Below are positions 60,071-64,000 of a DNA stretch of 64,000 bases, piece by piece (position 1 is the first letter of the stretch; every line of letters begins with the position of its first letter). The notes below the pieces were generated by a model that worked only from the letters and a program-made list of their open reading frames with translations, searched no databases and had not been told where the DNA came from. The position numbers were made by a program, and so were the translations under genes. Location: positions 3,100,001 to 3,164,000 of the forward strand of contig NZ_CP043342.1 of NCBI RefSeq assembly GCF_003594935.2, in the 5' to 3' direction. The DNA is from Enterobacter huaxiensis (lineage in GTDB: Bacteria; Pseudomonadota; Gammaproteobacteria; Enterobacterales; Enterobacteriaceae).

Positions 60071-62515
60071 TTACACCTTTTCAACCTGAACGAGGTTCGT
60101 GTGGGACGGGTTGCCTTTCGCCAGAGGCGACGGGCGCTGCGTGGTCAGTACGTTGATACTGCCTGCCTGGTCGATGCGGTTTGCATCCGGGTTATACCAG
60201 GCCCCTTCCCCCAGCGCGACAACGCCAGGCATCATGCGCGGTGTAACTTTAGCTTCGATATGCACCTCACCACGACCGTTGAAGATACGAACGCGGTCAC
60301 CGTTGCTGATGCCACGCGCTTTTGCATCCATCGGGTTAATCCACATCTCCTGGCGGCACGCCGCTTTCAGTACGTCAACGTTGCCGTAGGTCGAGTGCAC
60401 GCGCGCTTTATAGTGGAAACCAGTCAGCTGCAGCGGGAATTTCGCCGTCAGCGGATCGTTATAGTTTTCGAAACCAGGCGTATAGATTGGCAGCGGATCG
60501 ATAACGTCCCCTTCCGGCAGCTCCCACATCGAAGCGATTTTCGCCAGCTCTTCGGAGTAGATCTCAATCTTGCCCGACGGCGTGGTTAGCGGGTTGGCCT
60601 GCGGATCTTCACGGAACGATTTGTATGCCACGTGATGGCCTTCCGGATCGCGCTGTTTGTACATGCCCTGCTTGCGGAAGGTGTCGAAGTCCGGCAGGTC
60701 CGGAACCGCTTTGCGGGAGAGTTCATGCAGATGGCGCATCCATCCTTCCTGAGTCCGCCCCTCGGTAAACTGCTGCTCGACGCCAAGGCGTTTCGCCAGC
60801 TCAGAGGTCATCTCATAGATAGTTTTGCACTCAAAGCGCGGCTTAATGGCCTGGTCGGTAAAGATCACGTAGGACATATTCCCGCAGGAAGCGTCCAGCG
60901 CGAAATCCATCTGCTCAGACGCGGTGCAGTCCGGCAGCAGGATATCGGCATATTTCGCCGACGAGGTCATGTGGCAGTCGATGACCACAATCATCTCGCA
61001 CTTCTTGTCATCCTGCAGGATCTCATGGGTGCGGTTGATTTCGGAGTGCTGGTTGATAAGACAGTTACCGGCATAGTTCCAGATCATCTTGATCGGCACG
61101 TCCAGCCTGTCTTTGCCGCGCACGCCGTCGCGCAGCGCGGTCATTTCCGGGCCGCGCTCAATCGCATCCGTCCACATAAACATGGAGATGCTGGTTTGAA
61201 CCGGGTTATCCAGCGTCGGCATACGTTCAAACGGCACTTCATACGAGCCTTCGCGCGCGCCGGAGTTGCCGCCGTGAACACCAACGTTGCCGGTGAGGAT
61301 GGAGAGCATTGAGATAGCACGGGTCGCAATCTCGCCATTCGCGTGACGCTGCGGTCCCCAGCCCTGGCTGATATAGGCCGGTTTCGCCAAGCCGATTTCG
61401 CGCGCCAGCTGGACAATACGCTCAACCGGAATGCCGGTGATAGTCGATGCCCACTCCGGCGTTTTGGCCACGCCGTCGCTGCCCTGACCGAGAATATAGG
61501 CTTTATAGTGACCGTTCGCCGGCGCGCTGGCCGGCAGGGTTTTCTCGTCATAGCCGACGCAGTATTTATCGAGGAACGGCTGATCGACGAGGTTCTCGGT
61601 GATCATTACCCACGCCAGAGCGCTGACGAGCGCCGCGTCCGTACCTGGACGGATTGGGATCCACTCATCTTCACGCCCTGCACCAGTATCGGTATAGCGC
61701 GGATCGACGATGATCATGCGGGCGTTGGATGTGGCGCGAGCCTGTTCGAGGTAGTAGGTTACCCCGCCGCCGCTCATGCGCGTTTCGCCAGGGTTATTAC
61801 CGAACAGCACCACCAGCTTACTGTTTTCGATGTCGGACGGGCTGTTGCCGTCTGCCCAGCCGCCGTAGGTATAATTCAGGCCCGCGGCAATCTGTGCGGA
61901 AGAGTAGTCACCGTAGTGATTGAGATAGCCGCCGCAGCAGTTCATCAGGCGCGCAACCAGCGTTTTTCCCGGCGGCCATGAGCGCGTCAGGGTACCGCCA
62001 AGCGTCCCGGTGCCGTAGTTCAGGTAGATGGATTCGTTGCCGTAGTCTTTTATCAGGCGCTGCATATTGGTGGCGATAATATCGTAGGCCTCGTCCCAGC
62101 TGATGCGCTCGAACTTCCCTTCCCCACGCTTACCCACGCGCTTCATCGGATACTTCAGACGGTCCGGGTTATAGACGCGGCGGCGCATTGAGCGCCCGCG
62201 CAGGCAGGCGCGAACCTGATGTAACCCTTCGTAGTTATCGTCCCCGGTGTTGTCGGTTTCAACATATTTGATTTCCCCATCCACCACATGCATGCGCAGT
62301 GGACAACGGCTACCGCAGTTAACGGTACAGGCACTCCAGACCACTTTTTCCGGGGCCGTAGCCGGAGACAGTGCATCTGCCGCCGACGCCAGCCGGGAAA
62401 AAGGGAGCGTGAAGGCGCTGCCGGCAACAGCCAGGCCGCCAATAGCCGTGGTTTTCATCAACCCACGGCGAGTGACCTCGGCAGCCATTAACGCATCAGG
62501 CGCTTTGATTTTCAT
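60071..62515 (-). CDS. dmsA: DMSO reductase catalytic subunit A
   Basis: Periplasm-facing Mo-bisMGD enzyme reducing DMSO and various N- and S-oxides as anaerobic electron acceptors. 814 aa as in E. coli. Twin-arginine signal TRRGLMKT (residues 15-22) with cleavage near ASA at 45, then the N-terminal cluster-binding Cys set (CTVNCGSRC near 78), and the C-terminal dinucleotide-binding domain (RIFNGRGEVHIEAKV near 750). First gene of dmsABC, with an FNR-type promoter upstream. Confidence 0.98.
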   Translation of the reverse strand: MKIKAPDALMAAEVTRRGLMKTTAIGGLAVAGSAFTLPFSRLASAADALSPATAPEKVVWSACTVNCGSRCPLRMHVVDGEIKYVETDNTGDDNYEGLHQVRACLRGRSMRRRVYNPDRLKYPMKRVGKRGEGKFERISWDEAYDIIATNMQRLIKDYGNESIYLNYGTGTLGGTLTRSWPPGKTLVARLMNCCGGYLNHYGDYSSAQIAAGLNYTYGGWADGNSPSDIENSKLVVLFGNNPGETRMSGGGVTYYLEQARATSNARMIIVDPRYTDTGAGREDEWIPIRPGTDAALVSALAWVMITENLVDQPFLDKYCVGYDEKTLPASAPANGHYKAYILGQGSDGVAKTPEWASTITGIPVERIVQLAREIGLAKPAYISQGWGPQRHANGEIATRAISMLSILTGNVGVHGGNSGAREGSYEVPFERMPTLDNPVQTSISMFMWTDAIERGPEMTALRDGVRGKDRLDVPIKMIWNYAGNCLINQHSEINRTHEILQDDKKCEMIVVIDCHMTSSAKYADILLPDCTASEQMDFALDASCGNMSYVIFTDQAIKPRFECKTIYEMTSELAKRLGVEQQFTEGRTQEGWMRHLHELSRKAVPDLPDFDTFRKQGMYKQRDPEGHHVAYKSFREDPQANPLTTPSGKIEIYSEELAKIASMWELPEGDVIDPLPIYTPGFENYNDPLTAKFPLQLTGFHYKARVHSTYGNVDVLKAACRQEMWINPMDAKARGISNGDRVRIFNGRGEVHIEAKVTPRMMPGVVALGEGAWYNPDANRIDQAGSINVLTTQRPSPLAKGNPSHTNLVQVEKV

Positions 62516-62631
62516 AGAGACTCACTTTGGTTGCTCACAAAGAAATAAAGGGCGGCATAGACCGCTATATAGTTTTATGTATAACGATATTTTTGGTTAT
62601 CAGTGTTTTATGCTGACTTTCGTTCGGAGGA

Positions 62632-62672
62632 GTATTACTACTTTAGAGGGAGGGGTTATTGCTTCGTATCAA
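62632..62672 (-). promoter_or_regulatory. FNR-dependent dmsA promoter
   Basis: On the minus strand: FNR box TTGAT-ACGA-AGCAA (62659-62672; one mismatch from TTGAT-N4-ATCAA) and -10 TAATAC at plus-strand 62632-62637. The box centre is 28.5 bp from the -10, class II geometry; start near 62624, leaving a leader of about 110 bases before the dmsA ATG. Confidence 0.75.
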
Positions 62673-62684
62673 ATCAGAGGCATA

Positions 62685-62710
62685 AAAAAAGCGCCCTGAG
62701 GCGCTTTTTT
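62685..62710 (-). terminator. serS terminator
   Basis: AAAAAAGCGCC-TCAG-GGCGCTTTTTT, an 11-bp stem with T run on the minus strand, 16 bp past the serS stop and just upstream of the dmsA FNR box. Confidence 0.9.
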
Positions 62711-62726
62711 GTCTTAGAGCAAATAA

Positions 62727-64000
<1,274 letters not shown>

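Overview
The window reads as core chromosome of an Enterobacteriaceae member close to the Enterobacter cloacae complex (Lelliottia or Leclercia are alternatives; species not resolved). Nearly every gene is collinear with the E. coli K-12 segment from serS to pqiC and has the E. coli length, but the elf fimbrial cluster (expected between pyrD and ssuE), ycaL (between cmk and aroA) and ycaC/ycaK/ycaN/ycaM (between dmsC and ycaD) are absent, and the porin is of the Omp35/OmpK35 type. I see no prophage, insertion sequence, CRISPR array, tRNA or rRNA gene.

Layout. 1-7.4 kb (minus): rlmKL-uup-pqiABC, that is 23S rRNA methylation, an ABC-F ATPase and an envelope-spanning MCE lipid-transport system. 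7.4-10.3 kb: ycbX (MOSC plus ferredoxin), zapC and pyrD, the last with a PurR box and a hairpin leader. 10.5-14.8 kb (plus): the sulfonate-sulfur operon ssuEADCB, followed by a palindromic repeat and a terminator. 14.9-23.6 kb: pepN, pncB (with a clear NadR operator), asnS, ompF (with OmpR/MicF-type control region) and aspC. 23.6-34.3 kb (minus): gloC, mepK, ldtD (peptidoglycan remodelling) and cmoM-mukFEB (tRNA wobble modification plus the MukBEF condensin). 34.4-43.5 kb: elyC, the pseudokinase-like ycbJ, and the LPS/DNA cluster ycaI-msbA-lpxK-ycaQ-ycaR-kdsB. 43.7-49.2 kb: ihfB, rpsA, cmk, aroA and serC. 49.4-50.1 kb ycaP, divergent from ycaO (50.2-52.0 kb). 52.4-56.5 kb: anaerobic formate metabolism focA-pflB-pflA. 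56.5-57.0 kb: a CigR-like secreted or membrane protein that E. coli K-12 lacks here. 57.2-62.5 kb: ycaD (MFS) and the DMSO reductase operon dmsABC under an FNR-type promoter. 62.7-64.0 kb: serS, missing only its first seven codons.

Two functional themes recur. Anaerobic energy metabolism (focA-pflBA, dmsABC) shares FNR-type sites placed at the class II distance from their -10 elements. Envelope biogenesis (PqiABC, MsbA, LpxK, KdsB, LdtD, MepK, ElyC, OmpF) is scattered through the whole region. I did not find a convincing new multi-gene system. The loci most worth a second look are the CigR-like gene with its duplicated LPPGIAK motif, the porin constriction loop without PEFGGD, the YcbJ pseudokinase signature, the YcaP zinc-ribbon tail, and several regulatory sites that can be read directly.
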